Source: Paramarasmius palmivorus
Lineage: Eukaryota > Basidiomycota > Agaricomycetes > Agaricales > Marasmiaceae
Direction of reading: 5' to 3'
DNA: 64,000 nucleotides
Assembly (NCBI GenBank): GCA_037176845.1
Contig: JAYKXP010000016.1
Span: 1-64,000 of the forward strand
Part shown: positions 44,821 through 57,600 of the stretch, piece after piece
Position numbering within the stretch: the stretch's first letter is position 1
How the letters are laid out: the number at the start of each line of letters is the position of its first letter
Notes under the pieces: model-generated
What the model saw: the letters and a program-made list of their open reading frames with translations, nothing else
Database searches by the model: none
What the model was told of the DNA's origin: nothing
Translations under genes and position numbers: made by a program

Positions 44821-47669
44821 TGGCTTTCATGGATGGCACTGGATTATTTTACAATTCTGGTTATGTGACCTTAGTTCTCTATGTTTTTCATCCTATACTA
44901 ATACACATTTAGTGACATCTGTTGAAGTTAAACAACAATTTAGCCATGCCCATCACAACCTTATATGAGAGTGTGACTGTCTGACAAAATATCACTCAAG
45001 GGAACCAACACATGCTTTATCCATTGTTGTAGCACACAACAACTATCAGTAGGAAGTGCATTCCTAGCAAAGGTAGCAGCACCACAACAAGACCCACCAG
45101 AAATTCTGAGCAACAGAATACAACCCCTTATTGAACATGAAACTGACACATTACACTGTGGAAGTATGGCTGTATCTTCCATGAAATAGTGTGACGGGTG
45201 AACTGAACACACATACAAGGACAATGATAGGTAAAGGATTACTAACCAGCGGGTGACAGATTTCATCAATGCAAAAAGATGCTTCAAACACAACCTCCCT
45301 TTGATCAAGAAACTGAACAGGAAAGCAGTGATAATGCCTGTGTTAGTGATGATTGATGGAGGTAATGTTTGAGACGTATAACTAGAACTCTCAAAGCCAA
45401 GCTTGTGGATATTCGAGGTGTACTCGCATTGCAGTGGCATGTCATTCATGCCATAACATGGAACCATGAATTCACAGGATGACATTGCATGGGCATATAT
45501 GATGATAAGAGTAGGCTTCATACTAGGGAAGCACTGGCTGCGCCGGCCCATGACCTGGCTCGCTTTTTGCAGATCGTCTGGGTCTTGGGGATTCCATTCA
45601 ATGTACACTAATGTACAATATCGTAGCTTATTGTCACTGAAATTGTAATACATATCATGATAACCACAAGTTCTTGCAACTTGTTCCCTGACCTCGATGT
45701 CACCTCACTGGGCGCCAGCGCCAGCAGGAACACCCATCATCCAGAAAGTCGACCCATGGCCAAGTGATTCCTTCACGGTCCGCTTGCAACGTTCTTGTCA
45801 ATCTCGGTACACTTCTCCCATCCTTTAGGACCATATCAACACTTCGTTCAGCTCTCCTCGCCATCAAAAAGAACCCTGTGCAAGAACCGTATAAATAGCG
45901 ACGGCTTGCACAGTTTTGTTGACCGTAATCTTGATGGTGACCATGGCCCATGGTGTTCTCCTTGGTCCATCTACTCGGAGCATTCAGTCTTGTTTACACA
46001 CGGAATGTGCCAGATTTTGACCCTTTTGGGAATCGGATGGATAGACTCACCAGGCAATGTGAGCTCTTACCATGCCCATGCAATGTGTTAGTGTATCTTG
46101 ACGCGTCTTTTTTTTAGCATGCAGAATATGGCGCAGACCCACATACAATGTTAGAGGTTTATCGCAGCTACATCAGACAGGGACAGGTCCGGGTGTGAGT
46201 TGTACTACAGTGACATACCAATGCTTCATAAACGAGCATACTCGGCTGAAGTCCACATTTTACAGGTGGTTCCTCTATCAAACTTGGAGTTGTTCCCAAC
46301 CCTCGACTATACCGCTTTTGAACAATGCCTAACAACAATATCCTCACAAGTAACCCTCCAGAAAATCCTTCCAGACGGTTCACCAGACAACTCTGCCTCA
46401 CTGGGCTGCTTTTCAACCAATCTATCAAACTCTCTGTATATGTACCTCAACCCGACAAGCAGCTCTACATTGATACACCTTCCCAATTGAATCGACTACA
46501 CCATGTGAACTCTTGCTAGTTTGCGCTCTGATTTATTGATCTTGCTACACAGTCACTCCGAAGTGCTTGGAGGACAGCTAGCGGAAACTACGCTGCATCG
46601 TTTGTTCCAGATCGATACAAGGCCTATGCATGTGTTGATTTCAAAAGTTAGGGATATGACTTTGATGGACCTAGCAAATACAGACCATACTACCAGATCA
46701 ACTACCTGGACTTATGGGGAACAGATATTCATCAACACTATTACAGTGTGTTCCACGTTTCCTTGCTTGTGAACCAATCTTACTTACCTCGTATCATTCT
46801 CAAAGGCTGGGGTTCAGAATGGTCTTGCCGGCTTTCCATCTAACCTTTCCCAGACTTCGTTGATTCTGGCAAGAGTTGGCATCTGACTCATCTCGACAGA
46901 TCAAGCATGCGTAAATGTTGAAGAGGAGATACAGAATCAGGACTTTGAGAATGGCTGTTAGCCATTCCAAAGACGCATGGAGAGATATCCTTATAAGAGT
47001 GAGAGTAGACCAGGTCAGGGCAGATAGAAATGCAACATCGGTGAGTATCTTTTGTGTAACCTATCTTTGTACAATGCTGAAATTATGACCCCCAGCTCTA
47101 CAGGACACACCTAGCACCTTCAGATTGTCAGTTCACTTTTCCACCGTTCAATGCAACACAATCACCACTGTACAATGATCCTGTCAGTTCTACTAGTAGA
47201 TGTGCTTCCTGGTGAATCGGAGCATTGTGCTGTTTGCTTTGCATGTTTAAACGTTGTACTGCACCCCAGGGCGCTAAAGAGGAACACCAGCGCTAAGAGT
47301 TATTTGGCTCTATTGAAAATGTAAAGCAATCACGTGAATAAGGAGCAGAGAGACCTGGGCGAGCCAGGTAATCTGGCAGATTGTATACCTTGAACAATAT
47401 GTCATCTGATATAGCAGAGCAACAGACAAAGCACTGATAATATTGTAGCAGATAGAGATTGACCTGCTTGTGATGTACAGCGAGGACATCCGTAGGATAT
47501 GCAGGAGCTCCATCTTCTACCAGTGAAAGAACAACAAACAAATGACTTGCAAATAAAAACCAATCAGCTATCATTGAACAGAACCATATGTGGAATGAAT
47601 GCACCCAGATGGCCAAGCATGAGCACAATGTCCACAGCTGAATCAGGAGATTCATGTTGTGATACCAAC
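44821..47669. other. Gene-poor transposon debris
   Basis: No complete gene was found. Open frames on both strands (44961-45653 minus, 45795-46091 plus, 46200-46490 plus, 47293-47655 minus) look like chance frames: no family motif, and composition expected of noncoding DNA. A TATAAATA sequence lies near 45890 but leads to nothing convincing. Confidence 0.4.
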
Positions 47670-48449
47670 CAAAGGGTGATCAAGCGAGCTAGTGCCGATA
47701 TCAACCCTAGGACACCCCCCTGTGGGACTATATTAACACATTTGTCTAGATATGTTTAGCACCTTTCTGTTTCTTGCAATAATTGTGAAAATTGTGAAGA
47801 CATGCTAGTAAAAAAAAGGTAGACCCAACAAAGCTGATCACCGGAGAAATCTCTATGACATGTTCAGTGTTTGCTAGCTCTGAAATACCCGAGGGCCACA
47901 ATGAGTGGCACAACCTCACATCTCCCTAAAGCCATCAAAGTTGATGGAAAGACACTTTACACACGTTTGTCAAGTATGTCTGTGATCTATGTAACCACAT
48001 CATCAAACTCAAAGGCTATGGGAATCCCCTGGAATCTCTATCAATTTCTCTAGCATTGAGGTGCACAAAAGGTGTCTTTAGGAAAGAAGATACCAGGGAA
48101 GGATAGTTCGGAAGTTTCCAGTGACATCAAGGTGTTCTAAGCCTTGAATTGAATCTTGGTATGTCTGTTTTTGTTAGCAAAGTTGAAGAGAAAGCTGCTG
48201 GAAAGATCGATACAAACGAAACCGAGCAACATATGAGTTGATGAATTCGGATGCCATGAAAGCCAGAGTAGAAATAATAAAGCAGAAGCTATCAGGTTAT
48301 CCGACAGAAGAAAAAAGCTGTACATGATAGTTGTATGTAGTAGGTCTTACACGGATGCGTAATAAGGCTGATATATAGAATTTAGAAAGCTATTCCCACG
48401 GGGTGTCCTAGGGTTGATATGGGCGCTAGCTCGCCTGATCGCCCCTTGA
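47670..48449. mobile_element. Non-autonomous inverted-repeat element, about 780 bp
   Basis: The stretch at 47670-47729 recurs as its reverse complement at 48391-48449. About 85% of positions match over roughly 55 bases, with the core GATATCAACCCTAGGACACC nearly unchanged (one substitution) in both arms. The middle (about 660 bp) has no supported gene. Long inverted repeats around noncoding DNA are typical of a MITE-like or foldback element. I saw no clear target duplication, so the exact outer ends are uncertain. Confidence 0.6.
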
Positions 48450-48634
48450 TACTGGCAACAGAAGATTTTCGAAGCATTCTTCATCTAAGAGGGCGACGCG
48501 GCATTAGTTTCAAGCTCGTCAAAGTGCGTGTTTCCTCTTCATGAGATATAGCTCTAATAACGAGCCTTTGTTACACCAAAGCTGTTACTCGTGCACCTGT
48601 TACTGGACTCGACAAGGTCGCGGGCCCTGACATC

Positions 48635-49478
48635 TAAGGATGCACACGGGTCGCGGGTGGCGCGGTATGAGGTCTACGGTGTTGGCGGCCGGTCTAGGAA
48701 TCTGAGACCCGCACCTGTACCGCGACCCGTAACCGCGGTGGTGCGGGTCTTGAACGGGTCGGGATGCGTGGGTGTGTTTATCTATTATAGGCAATCCACG
48801 TGAGATTGTGCCTGCACATGTCATTGTCAGTGTCACGGTTTTTGTCTGTCGCGCGCTACCAAGGAGTTCTCAAAGGTGAGCGACTGTTTTTTTTGGATAT
48901 TAAGTACATAACTGAACCTACATTTCAGAGTTTCATGTAGAAGTTGTATTGTATGGGTGAGCGCTTGAGCATTAGAGTTGGAAGGAGCGAGAAATTGGGC
49001 CTGTTAGGAATCAGATTTGGGATGCCAGGTGTGTGTTTTCTGTGTTCCACGTATATCTTCGCTGAGGAGGTTACGACTTCAGGGCACACAGCTAACCTAT
49101 CGCAGCAAATGTCAACACAATTACAGAAGAAAAACACGCTGTACTCACAGTCAAAATATCTTGAACCACTGGCAACCCTCTGCTCGATATCTCGAATCCT
49201 AGCCAGTGACCAGTAACTGGTCATTGGTTCCTCATTAGTGATTGAATATGATCAATAATCTGTTCACACTCAACCTTCAGTCACCCCGTTGGTCTAGACT
49301 GTCTCAATCCTTCGCTGAACTCGCGCGGTATACCGTCAGGGTTCGACTCGCGGTTCTCACCTGACACCGCGGTCTTCACGGGTACGGTATCGACCCGTCA
49401 CCGTCGCGGGTACGGCGTTGGCGGGTACGGGTACGGTGTCGATTTGTGAGACCCGCGGTCAACCCGTGTGCATCCTTA
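48635..49478. mobile_element. hAT-type MITE, 844 bp, perfect 17-bp terminal repeats and 8-bp target duplication
   Basis: The left terminal repeat TAAGGATGCACACGGGT (48635-48651) is matched exactly by its reverse complement at 49462-49478. CTGACATC lies immediately outside both ends (48627-48634 and 49479-49486), an exact 8-bp target site duplication. Eight-base duplications with short terminal repeats are the mark of the hAT superfamily. Inside, both ends hold many GC-rich subterminal copies of CGGGTACGG/GACCCG-type motifs, as expected for transposase binding sites. There is no transposase gene, so movement needs one supplied from elsewhere. The perfect ends suggest a fairly recent insertion. 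Confidence 0.9.
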
Positions 49479-49486
49479 CTGACATC

Positions 49487-50055
49487 TCCTAGAGCTTGAG
49501 GTCTACTCAAAAGAACACAAACGGACTACGAATGCGAGTATACCTTCTCTCTGTATACATACCGCCTTCTCACATGCTTGTGCTCCCAGCTTAATCCCGA
49601 GGACTAGTCAAGCACCCGACCCCCTTGTTCTGGTTCAAATTCTGAACCACCACCACTGGCATGAGAATGTTCAAAAGACACAACACCGTGATACTCCAGA
49701 GCGCATCAAGGACACCAAACACACTGACGTTGCCACTTTTTGTGTAAGTCGTCGCTCGAAATAGATTTGTCAGACTTGTACTGAGAACTTGTCTTTTAGG
49801 TATCAGACGCTGAAGAAGACGACGCCCGGGATACTTTCTTTCCTTTTCCTCGGTGCTGGCGGGTATTCAGTTGATCTCAGGCTGTCATTCTTTTTAGGGT
49901 TTGACAGACGGGATACAGCACATTCATCTACACCTGTTATATCTGTCGTACATCACGACCACGAGGACACAGCATTGTTAATGTGCCTTGTCTTCCATGT
50001 TGACCTCTTTCTCCACCACTCCCATTGATGACCATCCACCGAGGCTGCTGAGCCA
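49487..50055. other. Upstream region of the NACHT gene
   Basis: No gene is supported. It should contain the promoter of the plus-strand NACHT gene that starts at 50056. A short open frame at 49789-50028 lacks any protein-like signature. Confidence 0.35.
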
Positions 50056-52650
50056 ATGTCATTCAACCATAGCCAAGGGGTCTCTATAGCTGGTGGAGCC
50101 CACAATGTAGTCTATGGAAACCAGGTCAACAACCCAGTGTACAGTTCTAATGATTCCAGTGAGTTCCACATCCGGTTTCCTACGATTTGCTCGCTGACCG
50201 TTTGAGCAGCGAATGAAGTCCTCAAACTTGTAACTGCCCGTGCTGCACTGAACGCAATATACAACTCCGAACAGCGCTATCCTCCTCCCAACTGCCTTCC
50301 AGGTACACGCACTAGGATCCTCCAATAGTGTTGTGGTTGGATTGAGGAACAATCGTCAACGGTTCGATGTTTTTGGGTACATGGGCCAGCTGGAGTTGGG
50401 AAGTCGGCAATCATGCAGACACTCTCGGAGAAGCATGCTTGCAAGGGTAAATTACTTTCAGCAGCAATGCAGCCGCCGAGGCACGCTTGTGTGGAGGATC
50501 GAGCGGAAGAGAATGCTTGTCATCGCTTCGCCGCAAGCTTTTTCTTCTCTCGGAACGATCCTACTAGGGACAAGCTGGATCCTTTCGTCGCGACTATCAT
50601 CTACCAGTTCCTCACGTCAGATCCTCTCTGAGAGGTGCTGGGCCCGACGATTATCGAAGCTGTCCGCTCAAACTCTGGCATTTTCCGACTTTCGTTCGCA
50701 GACCAGCTTCGGAAGCTCATTCCGGAGCCATGCTCGAACGTTGACCCGGAAGAATGGAAGAGCCTTCCGAATCTCATCGTCATTGACGGCCTAGATGAAT
50801 GTATCCTGCTACCGTCGCAGGAAAGGCTCCTTTTGATGATACGACAAGCTATCCCAGGATGCCCCCTGATGTTCCTAATTGCCAGTCGTCCAGAGCCCCG
50901 AATTTGTCGAGCATTTGAACACGAAGCGCTTTCTCTCCATTTACAAAGTCTCGCTATCGGTGACTCGTCCGAGTCTACCCAGGATATAACCACATTCTTT
51001 CACCATCGATTCGCACAGTTACAGGATACCCATCATGCCTTTTGCTACATCGAGACGTCGTGGCCTGGCGAAGGTGTAATCTGGGAATTCGCTCGCAGAG
51101 CTTTCGGACAATTCATCTTTGCTGAAACAGTGATGAAGTATCTCGAAAACAATGACGAGGTACCGACGGAGCGGTTGCAGGCAATTCTACGTATCCGAGC
51201 GGAAGACCTCCCAGAGTCTCCATACCCTGAACTGGATCTGCTTTATAACCAAATCTTACAAGCATGTCCCAAATGGGACGAGGTTTCCAAGATCCTCAGG
51301 CTACTTTTGCCACATGGTATCAGGGTGCCCAGTACACTGGCACGTCGCATGTCGATAGATTGGCGTGTTCCACAGACTCCAGGATTCAATGCGGCACTTC
51401 TCAACTTTGAACCGGGCAAGCTCCAAAGTCTTTTGTTTAGGTTACATTCCGTTATAAAGGTGCCCAGCGGAAAAGAAGAGAAGATAGACTCTTTCACAGA
51501 CTACCTCCTTGTTCCTGCACGTTCAAGGGCTTGGCATATCGAGCCGTACACTGAACCGGAGTTCTACGACCTATTGTCACAAACGTTCCTTCGCGCCATT
51601 TCGATTCACTCACAGCGGTATCTCCAAACGATGCAAAGTCACACACTGCAACTACCAGACGAAGACACTTGATACCTTTCGGATATCTTGGGTATCCGTG
51701 CAGGCGGCGAACCTCCGATCTTCGTGGTGTTCAATCTCATTCGCGATGTAGTGTCCCCGAGCGACGAGCTTATAGCGGCCTTGAACCAATTCGATCCATA
51801 TCCTTTCGCGACATGGCTGTTGAACTGGTCAGCTTTTCACGGAAGGGATAATGGCGTTGCGTACTGGATAGAAACCATTACATGGGCCGAGGTTAGATCA
51901 TCATCGCTTTCAGAAGTGTTGATATTGACATGACATTCACAGTCCCTCGGTTCACGGGTACCCGTAGGATTTCTCGATACGATGGAGTCGTTTTTAGATG
52001 CCTTCTGTGTCGGGTCACCAAACACATCAGCTTCGTGGTTAGGTCGAGCAATGGCATTCCTGGAACAAACCTTCTACATAACCGACACCAACGACCATCA
52101 GCACAATTGGTGTCAACTCCTTGGTTATACCGAGGGATTCGAGGGGGATAACAACATATACATCCTACAGGCTGACCAAATGCCGCCTCCATCTTGGTCG
52201 GTTTTTACTGTTACCCGCGAACAGGGCGAGGCCATAAATAGGCTACTGGAGTCTCTTGGTCACTGTAGGACACAAAGCCTTTGTAATGACCTCCGCCATG
52301 ATACGTACACAAGTGTCAGCCAGCTTGACGAAGCAAAGGTAGTTATCATGATTAGCCGTATCGTATCCTTATCTGAAGCGTGTTCTCAGCACAATGATCT
52401 ATACGCTCTGAAGAAGCTGGTAGCACATCGGCAAGGGCAATTTGGCTCACCTGTGTATCCATGCACGCCACCTGGAATCGCACGTATCCACCCAATCAGC
52501 GAGGATGGTACATCTGTCGAAGAAGTCAGTTCAGCCAACGACAAGACGATTAACGAGATGTCTGGTCGACAAACAGAGCAGCGTAATCGGAGGCGAGGTG
52601 ACTTTTCTCCTCCGTCACCTAGTCGAAAACGCGGCCGTGGTAACAGTTGA
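50056..52650 (+). pseudogene. NACHT-domain NLR-like NTPase, 831 codons, three in-frame stop codons
   Basis: Exons 50056-50158, 50210-51891 and 51943-52650 form one unbroken frame of 831 codons. Agaricomycete NACHT proteins are NLR-like NTPases thought to act in self/non-self or stress sensing. The N-terminus (MSFNHSQGVSIAGGAHNVVY) and the pre-NACHT helix (LNAIYNSEQRYPPPNCLPGT) match that family. The P-loop GPAGVGKSA is at 50383-50409 (about residues 93-101), followed by ASFFFSRNDPTRDKL, Walker B LIVIDGLDEC (about residue 223) and the sensor-like LIASRPEPRI. Stops lie at 50326-50328 (TAG), 50629-50631 (TGA) and 51670-51672 (TGA). All fit single C-to-T changes from CAG or CGA. No frameshift was found. 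The C-terminal part has no WD40 or ankyrin repeats and ends with basic PSRKRGRGNS. As it stands it cannot make full-length protein. Confidence 0.8.
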
Positions 52651-53848
52651 CAAGCTGTTCCTACGCGACAAGGCCAAACCGCTTCCCCACCAGAAGCAGA
52701 AGATCAGTCTACTCCAACACGGGGAGGACGATCGAGTCAACGACGAGGATCGAAACAACATTGTCCCTTCAACACGAGGAAGATCTAGTCGACGAGGTGG
52801 ATAGCTGAGCAGATGTCAGAGGGATACTCGGGAAAAGAATGGTATACCACTTGGCATACCGCCGATGGCTTCGCTCAAAGTACTGGCCAAATTCGGCACT
52901 CTTCCTCGATGGCCGAGGCCCAGGCCTAGGCAGAGTGAGCTATGCAATGCCTGGCGGTAGAGATGTTTTGACCTCGAGTCAATAGACGAGACTTGGACGG
53001 GTTGGAATCCTGTTTCTTTTCATTCCTCCTTCGCATTCATCTGTCTCCTTGCTATTATCCAAGGCTAGGACGGCTTTTGTGTAGTGCTTATTTTTCGCCC
53101 ATCGTCGAGTTTGTTATTGAATAGAGGGTGTTTTCGTTGGGTGTATGTACAAGATAGTGTAGTAGTGGACTCGAACACGGGGAACGTGATAGCTGAGAAC
53201 CTATCCAGTGTCGATGAACTCGGTAGTGTGCGATGAATGTCCAGCACTTTAAATCCAACACCTCCGGGTCTGCGTCCTTAAAGTTATGATGAACGTCATG
53301 AAGGCGTCTGTGTGCCTAGGGACATCAGGACATACTCATCCGGCGACTCAAGCATACACGCACACGTACCTTCCAATCCGTCCAGTGTCCCACCCTGATA
53401 AACAAACGATCCCAACTTGAATTCTCCGATAGAGGTATGAGGCAGAGACAAAGAACGGGCGCTTGTTCCGGTTTGTTCTTTTTCCGACTCTCCCATCGCT
53501 CTCCCAGCATTCTTTCCTCCCTTCCATGCAGTACAACAAGCCTAAACCTACCCTGCACGCATGCGAGCTGTCGACTGAGGACATTCGTTTCACAGGGGGA
53601 AGCTAGAGGAAGAATTTTGTAGCGGTCACTCCCAGTCTCCGGATCCATCACCACACCCTTCATCCACCCGCTCTTCCTTTCCTCTCTACCCGCCTGTCCC
53701 ATTATACATACCCTGCAACTGAAGGAGAAAATGGAGAGGGGATACCCGATTAGCCTGGGGTAATAGCAAGTACATTTTTGAGGTTCGTCGTATCGTCCAA
53801 TGTCTCTCCATTTATTCCGACTAACAAATTCTAACTACAGCCTTCATA
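52651..53848. other. Region without supported gene
   Basis: Overlapping open frames occur at 52442-52804 (plus) and 53296-53702 (minus), but none has joinable exons or recognisable features. The stretch 52670-52800 continues the basic, Arg-rich composition after the NACHT stop and may be its 3' untranslated region. Confidence 0.35.
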
Positions 53849-54211
53849 TTACGCCCTGAGCAAGGACACTAGAATACCCAACTCATCCAGAATCTCTTCA
53901 CATTCAACGTCGAAGCCTTGAAGCTCAAATTCAACATTGTGGCTAATGTCGCACCCTTTTCCTACGAATTCCAGCCTTCCTCATTCGCTACACCCGATAT
54001 ATCATTGTCGACCGCAGGTAAATGGCCTGCACTTACTATCGTTGACTTTGAGCTGGGTGCTTTGGATGAGTTTGGGGCTGCAGAATAAGCTAATCATGAT
54101 GGAATTGCGGAACTGGAAGGCTTGGCCGCTGGCGTAGGCGTTCGCCATAATCATGGGAACTAGGACGAAGGAGGCAATAGATAGGGTCGAGGTGAAGCTT
54201 GTAAAGGCCAT
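53849..54211 (-). CDS. Possible small secreted protein, 95 aa, two exons
   Basis: Start ATG at 54209-54211. Exons 54037-54211 and 53849-53961 join in frame over a 75-nt intron (GTAAGT..TCGTAG). The N-terminus MAFTSFTSTLSIASFVLVPM followed by IMANAYASG has the form of a signal peptide with cleavage near residue 28-29. The remaining ~66 residues carry three cysteines and end in an acidic helix (ECEEILDELG). Small secreted cysteine-containing proteins are common in mushrooms as effectors or wall proteins, but I recognise no family. The opposite strand is also partly open across the same bases, which lowers confidence. Confidence 0.4.
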
Positions 54212-54699
54212 GCTTCATATTTGGGGCGGTACTTCTCGGACATAATCAGGTTGTGCTGAGGTGTGGCGGGACGCAGTGACATTTTGACGATGTCATGCGT
54301 TCTGTACTCGCTATTGGCTTTTCTCTCATCATGTACTGATGCTGTTTTAGCCCAAACATCTCTTTTCACGGAAACGGAAAGCAGGCAAGACACAGAGACG
54401 ATAGTTGGCCACTGTCTTCTCGTCCCCCATGTTGTCTGTATGCTCATGTCCTAGATATACATCTTATATTGCCTTCTCTAATTCTCCATTGGTCGAGCCA
54501 TGCGCCTGGCATACCATGAGAGTACGACTCAATTACGATTGAGATGCTATTGATGAATTGAATAAGAAGTACAACAAAGTTTGTGCATAAAGTACAGTGA
54601 CGAGATAAATGGAGCGACAGACGAAACGAAAGGAAATCCATGTAAGTGAATAACAATACTAGGAACAAAGGGAGTATAAGGAAATCGAGAAGAAAATTT
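54212..54699. other. Spacer between the secreted-protein candidate and the adenylate cyclase end
   Basis: No exon is assigned. The last coding frame of the adenylate cyclase may extend to about 54547. Confidence 0.3.
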
Positions 54700-57600
54700 G
54701 CTTAGAATTGACTGCAACGTCCGTTCGTCGAGCTGTCCATCTATTTTCAAGGCAGACATTAACGCTTGCTTTGAATTCCTCTTATTGCATATATCTCGGA
54801 TTCTGGAAGCAGCGTTCTCTATTCTCCCGGAAATCGTGTCAAGAACTGTCGTGAAATCCCTTTCTGATGATGTTTCCGTGAGATTGGGTAGTAGAAGATC
54901 GGGATTGGTGTATAGATACTTTGATCTCACGCATGGCTTCTTCGCTACACATGATCTGTCCGCCAGCAGCGCTGCGTTGAATACGAGCTGAACAATTGAC
55001 CATGGGCGCGAAGTAGTCCATCCGGTGATTAACTGAATCTTGTTCGCATAAGGGTGCACCGTAGTGGATTCCCATCCGCACTGAGAGCCCCTGTGCGATA
55101 AGATTGCCCTGGGCGTCGCAAATGGGCTTGCCGTCCTCACACTCTAGAATTTCCAGTAGCCAGGGTTCCTTGAGAAGTTCCACTTGAACCGTCAGACAGA
55201 TCCAAACGGCGGCCGAGGTCGTGGGGAAGGCACAAATGAAAGCATCCCCTTCAGTGTCGACCTCATACTCCCATAAAGTCTCAGTCGACGACGGAAGAGG
55301 TTGTTGTGGATGCGCCAAGCTGTGTTCATACCGCGATTGACCTCCCAGAAATGAGTAGAATTACGGATATTGGTGAAAACGAGGGCGAGCTGTCCACGAG
55401 GAGGGGGCACCTCTTCATCCAGACGGCGAAGTGCACGGATATGAATGTCATTTTTGGGAAGACGAGGTAAAGGCTTGAAATCTACCATGGACTCTTCTCG
55501 GGAACGCATCCCATCCGTCTTGAAGAGATCTGCCACAGATATAACCATTATCATAGTGCTGCTCTCGGCTCCGTAACTCAGCGCAAAATCTCTAAGCTTT
55601 TGCGCCGCAGTCATTGGATCGCCTCTCTCCTGCCTGGCAATATCGACGGCTGTCTGGGATGACAGGTAATCCCATACACCCCGATTGCCAACAATGACAA
55701 ACTCATCCAGCTCGGATAGCTCGTGTTCCTTGATTTCAGGTCTTGCGTTGACTATTGGCATGAGGTGGAAAAAGCTAACTGACGGTGAGATATCGAGTTC
55801 ATTGTTGACTAACCCCTCTGGCGATATCCAGCCTTCACATGCACGGATGCGGGCTATCTCCTTGTCGTCATACAGATCATGCTTTTTCGACAACCCGTGC
55901 GCCTTTCCGTTCCTCGAAATAACAGCCAGCGCGTTGCCGGCGTTTGCAACATACATCTTCTTGTCACAGAAGTACAATGCAATCCCTGAGGTACCTCCAC
56001 GATTGACAACGGTGTTGTACTGCTACAGGTTGGAACTACTTGACTGTGAAGCCTTTCGCTGCGAAGACTGGAAAAGCGAGTCGTGCAAGCTTGAACCCAG
56101 CTTCAAGAATGATTTCCTGAGCGCATCCTTCACTGCCTAGCCACTATCAGACAGCACAGAGCTTAGTTGGGTCATGAAGACCTCCACAAATTTATCCTTG
56201 AGATACTTCGCAAATCTGTTTCCACTGACACCGGGCACGGCTTTAGGTGGCTGCGCGCGACCATACATTGCAAAAACGGCCTGTGCTTCACGACCAGGAA
56301 ATTCTTGGGCTAGATCAAGCATGTTCAATTGTTCGTTCTTCCCCAAGTGTGTCGGCAATCCCATAGGTCATTCCCATAACGGTAGAATCCAATGTTCGGA
56401 CACGGCGTTCTTCGTTTTCATCTGGAATGTCTATGCTACCGTTCGTTCCTGCTGGGGTGATGGTGACATCCGTGAGTCCTAGAACTAGAAGTTGGGTAAG
56501 TCCCGTAAAACCCGCGAGTGATGGCTGAGGCCGCAGTACTGGTGCGCGTATACGACTATGTCGATTGCCTGAGAGCTTCATATCGGACTTGATCTGCAAC
56601 CTCTTGTTGCCAGAGAGGTTAAGATATTTCAAGTTCGTGTTGAAGTTCCTGGAAAGGAGAATGAGGATAGAGGATGGGTTGATCAGAGTACACACACCAG
56701 TGCCAATTTTATTCCCAATTGTTGATATTGTACTTCAACATGTTGCTCCCAACATCCAAGATCGTCAGGCCAATCACCTTCCCGAGCTCCCGTGGCAGCG
56801 TTTGTAACTTGTTTCCGTTCAAGAATAGGGCCGTGAGTTTCGTAAGCTTGGGAAGATCCTCGGTTGGAATACTGGCTAGTTTGTTACCGCTCAGGTATAG
56901 TTCCTCGAGCTTTAGGAAGTTGCGGAAAAAGTTAATGGGTAGGTCTTGGATGTCATTGAAGGAAAGATTGAGGACACGAAGCTCCTTCAAAATTGTGATG
57001 GGCATCAGGAGCTCGTCCGTAAATTGATTCTCCCCAAGATAAAGCTTCTCCAGGGAATGCGCAAGAGGAAGCGCTCTGGTGGAAGTATTTAAGGACGATG
57101 CCGATCCTTTTCGTTCAGGAGGGTGGCGAGCATCCTCAGCTACCGCTAACGACGGTCGTATGGCCGATGGATATTGCCATAACGCTAGAAGGTTGGAGCT
57201 TGCGTTGAAAGACTTGCAACTCCGCAATCCAACTGGTAGTTCGGTCAGGTTGTTGTTATGAACGTCTAGCCAGATCTACCTCTCTAACTTCCCAATGCTA
57301 TCTGGCAGATGACCCAGCTGGTTATCCGCGCGTGAGAGTGATTCCAAGCATCTTAAGCTCCCGAGCGACTCTGGAAGAACTTTGAACTGGTTGTAATCCA
57401 ATTTAAGTCTTCAGCGCCGTTAATTGCTCCAATACTCCTTCATCTAATGATGATAAACGACCATGCGAAATATCGAGCGAGCAGAGTTTGTATGGCCGTA
57501 GTCCAGAGTCGGGCGCCAACGTCAATCCAGTGATCTCGTTATGAGTATCGTCGATCGTCGTCACCTGTGATCCAACGCAGAGACTGAGGGCATGCAGAGG

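Noticed and set aside
44961..45653. 230-codon minus-strand frame as a membrane protein gene
   Set aside because: Hydrophobic composition and many cysteines fit translation of noncoding DNA; no motif, no splice context, and it lies in transposon debris.
48944..49216. 90-codon frame inside the hAT MITE as a transposase
   Set aside because: No transposase motif, and the element is only 844 bp with noncoding-like composition; non-autonomous element is the better reading.
50333..50794. 153-codon frame over the NACHT P-loop region
   Set aside because: It is out of frame with the P-loop and Walker B motifs, which lie in the other frame continuous from 50056 to 51891.
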